The position numbers and the translations under genes are program-made. Positions 12,504 through 12,651 of a stretch of 12,651 nucleotides of DNA are shown piece by piece. A model generated the notes under the pieces. It searched no databases and was not told the origin of the DNA. It saw only the letters and a program-made list of their open reading frames with translations. This DNA comes from Dehalococcoidia bacterium. Its GTDB lineage: Bacteria; Chloroflexota; Dehalococcoidia; Dehalococcoidales; DAOWLH01. The stretch covers positions 1-12,651 of the forward strand of contig DAOWDO010000072.1 of the NCBI GenBank assembly GCA_030638985.1. The letters are read 5' to 3'. Positions within the stretch are counted from its first letter, which is position 1. Every line of letters begins with the position of its first letter.

Positions 12504-12651
12504 ATGAACAAGTCTGAAAACGAAAGCTTGACCCTGGGGGAGATTTGCGACCGGTACCCGAATCAGTGGCTAGGGGTTCAGGTGGTGGAAAGAGAAAAGG
12601 ATGGTGGCCAGCCGCTGAAAGTGAGGTTTATTTGCCGGCATGTGGAGCTCC
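12504..12651 (+). CDS. Hypothetical protein, N-terminal part (cut by window end)
   Basis: The frame from ATG 12504 is open for 49 codons to the window edge. The protein begins NKSENESLTLGEICDRYPNQWLGVQVVEREKDGG, with two cysteines visible (in EICDRYP and FICRHVE). The pattern of a short acidic start, a YPxQW motif and alternating beta strands resembles small uncharacterised proteins with a YPxxWV...D..G layout, but I cannot name the family. No clear RBS precedes the ATG, so the start is uncertain and a start farther in is possible. It follows the operon hairpin and is probably a separate unit. Confidence 0.5.
   Translation, partial: MNKSENESLTLGEICDRYPNQWLGVQVVEREKDGGQPLKVRFICRHVEL

Overview
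The window looks like an accessory stretch of an anaerobic or facultative bacterial genome, quite possibly Chloroflexota (Dehalococcoidia-like). Supporting signs are a Tat/lipobox protein with a TVTQ-rich linker, consensus TTGACA-type promoters, strong AGGAGG ribosome binding sites, and YeeE/TusA/Se-S-carrier genes close to a xanthine-dehydrogenase-family enzyme. The phylum call is an inference. No RNA gene, CRISPR array or intact mobile element was seen.

Layout. (1) 1-1803, minus strand: a very long Ala/Glu/Lys coiled-coil protein built of nested repeats (open for 601 codons and cut by the window edge), with its own promoter and a hairpin-rich leader. (2) 2055-4562, minus strand: a four-gene operon running from a promoter near 4640 to a clear intrinsic terminator at 1984-2026. 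Its order is a Se/S-carrier-like (DUF3343) protein, an NnrD-like ribokinase-fold protein, and two half-size YeeE/YedE membrane proteins. (3) 4860-5532: two divergent TusA-like CPxP sulfur-carrier genes whose promoters lie back to back on a perfect inverted repeat. (4) 5533-6062: a transposase C-terminal remnant and a 75-residue orphan gene. (5) 6122-7965, minus strand: three exported or membrane proteins (a cupredoxin-like lipoprotein without copper ligands, a SipW-like signal peptidase with a changed active site, and an OB-fold exported protein). (6) 8428-12452, plus strand: an operon for a three-subunit molybdenum hydroxylase (2Fe-2S subunit with Tat signal and lipobox, Mo subunit, FAD subunit with a Cys-rich insert), ending in a 15-bp hairpin. 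(7) 12504-12651: the start of another gene.

The main discovery candidate is in region 2. The DUF3343 gene appears to end at a TGA, but the same frame stays open for 52 more codons and stops one base before the next gene's ATG. Just after the TGA the RNA can fold into a hairpin with a bulged U and a GGUCU apical loop, placed 18 nt after the UGA exactly as in the E. coli fdhF SECIS element. This gene is therefore best read as a 180-residue selenoprotein with Sec128 inside a sulfur/selenium trafficking operon. The YedE/YedF/Se-S-carrier set is known to accompany selenium-dependent molybdenum hydroxylases, and a molybdenum hydroxylase operon lies about 4 kb away. The working model is that YeeE proteins import a sulfur or selenium species, the TusA-like and Se/S-carrier proteins hand it on, and a metalloenzyme such as the neighbouring Mo hydroxylase may use it. 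That link is inferred from gene context only.
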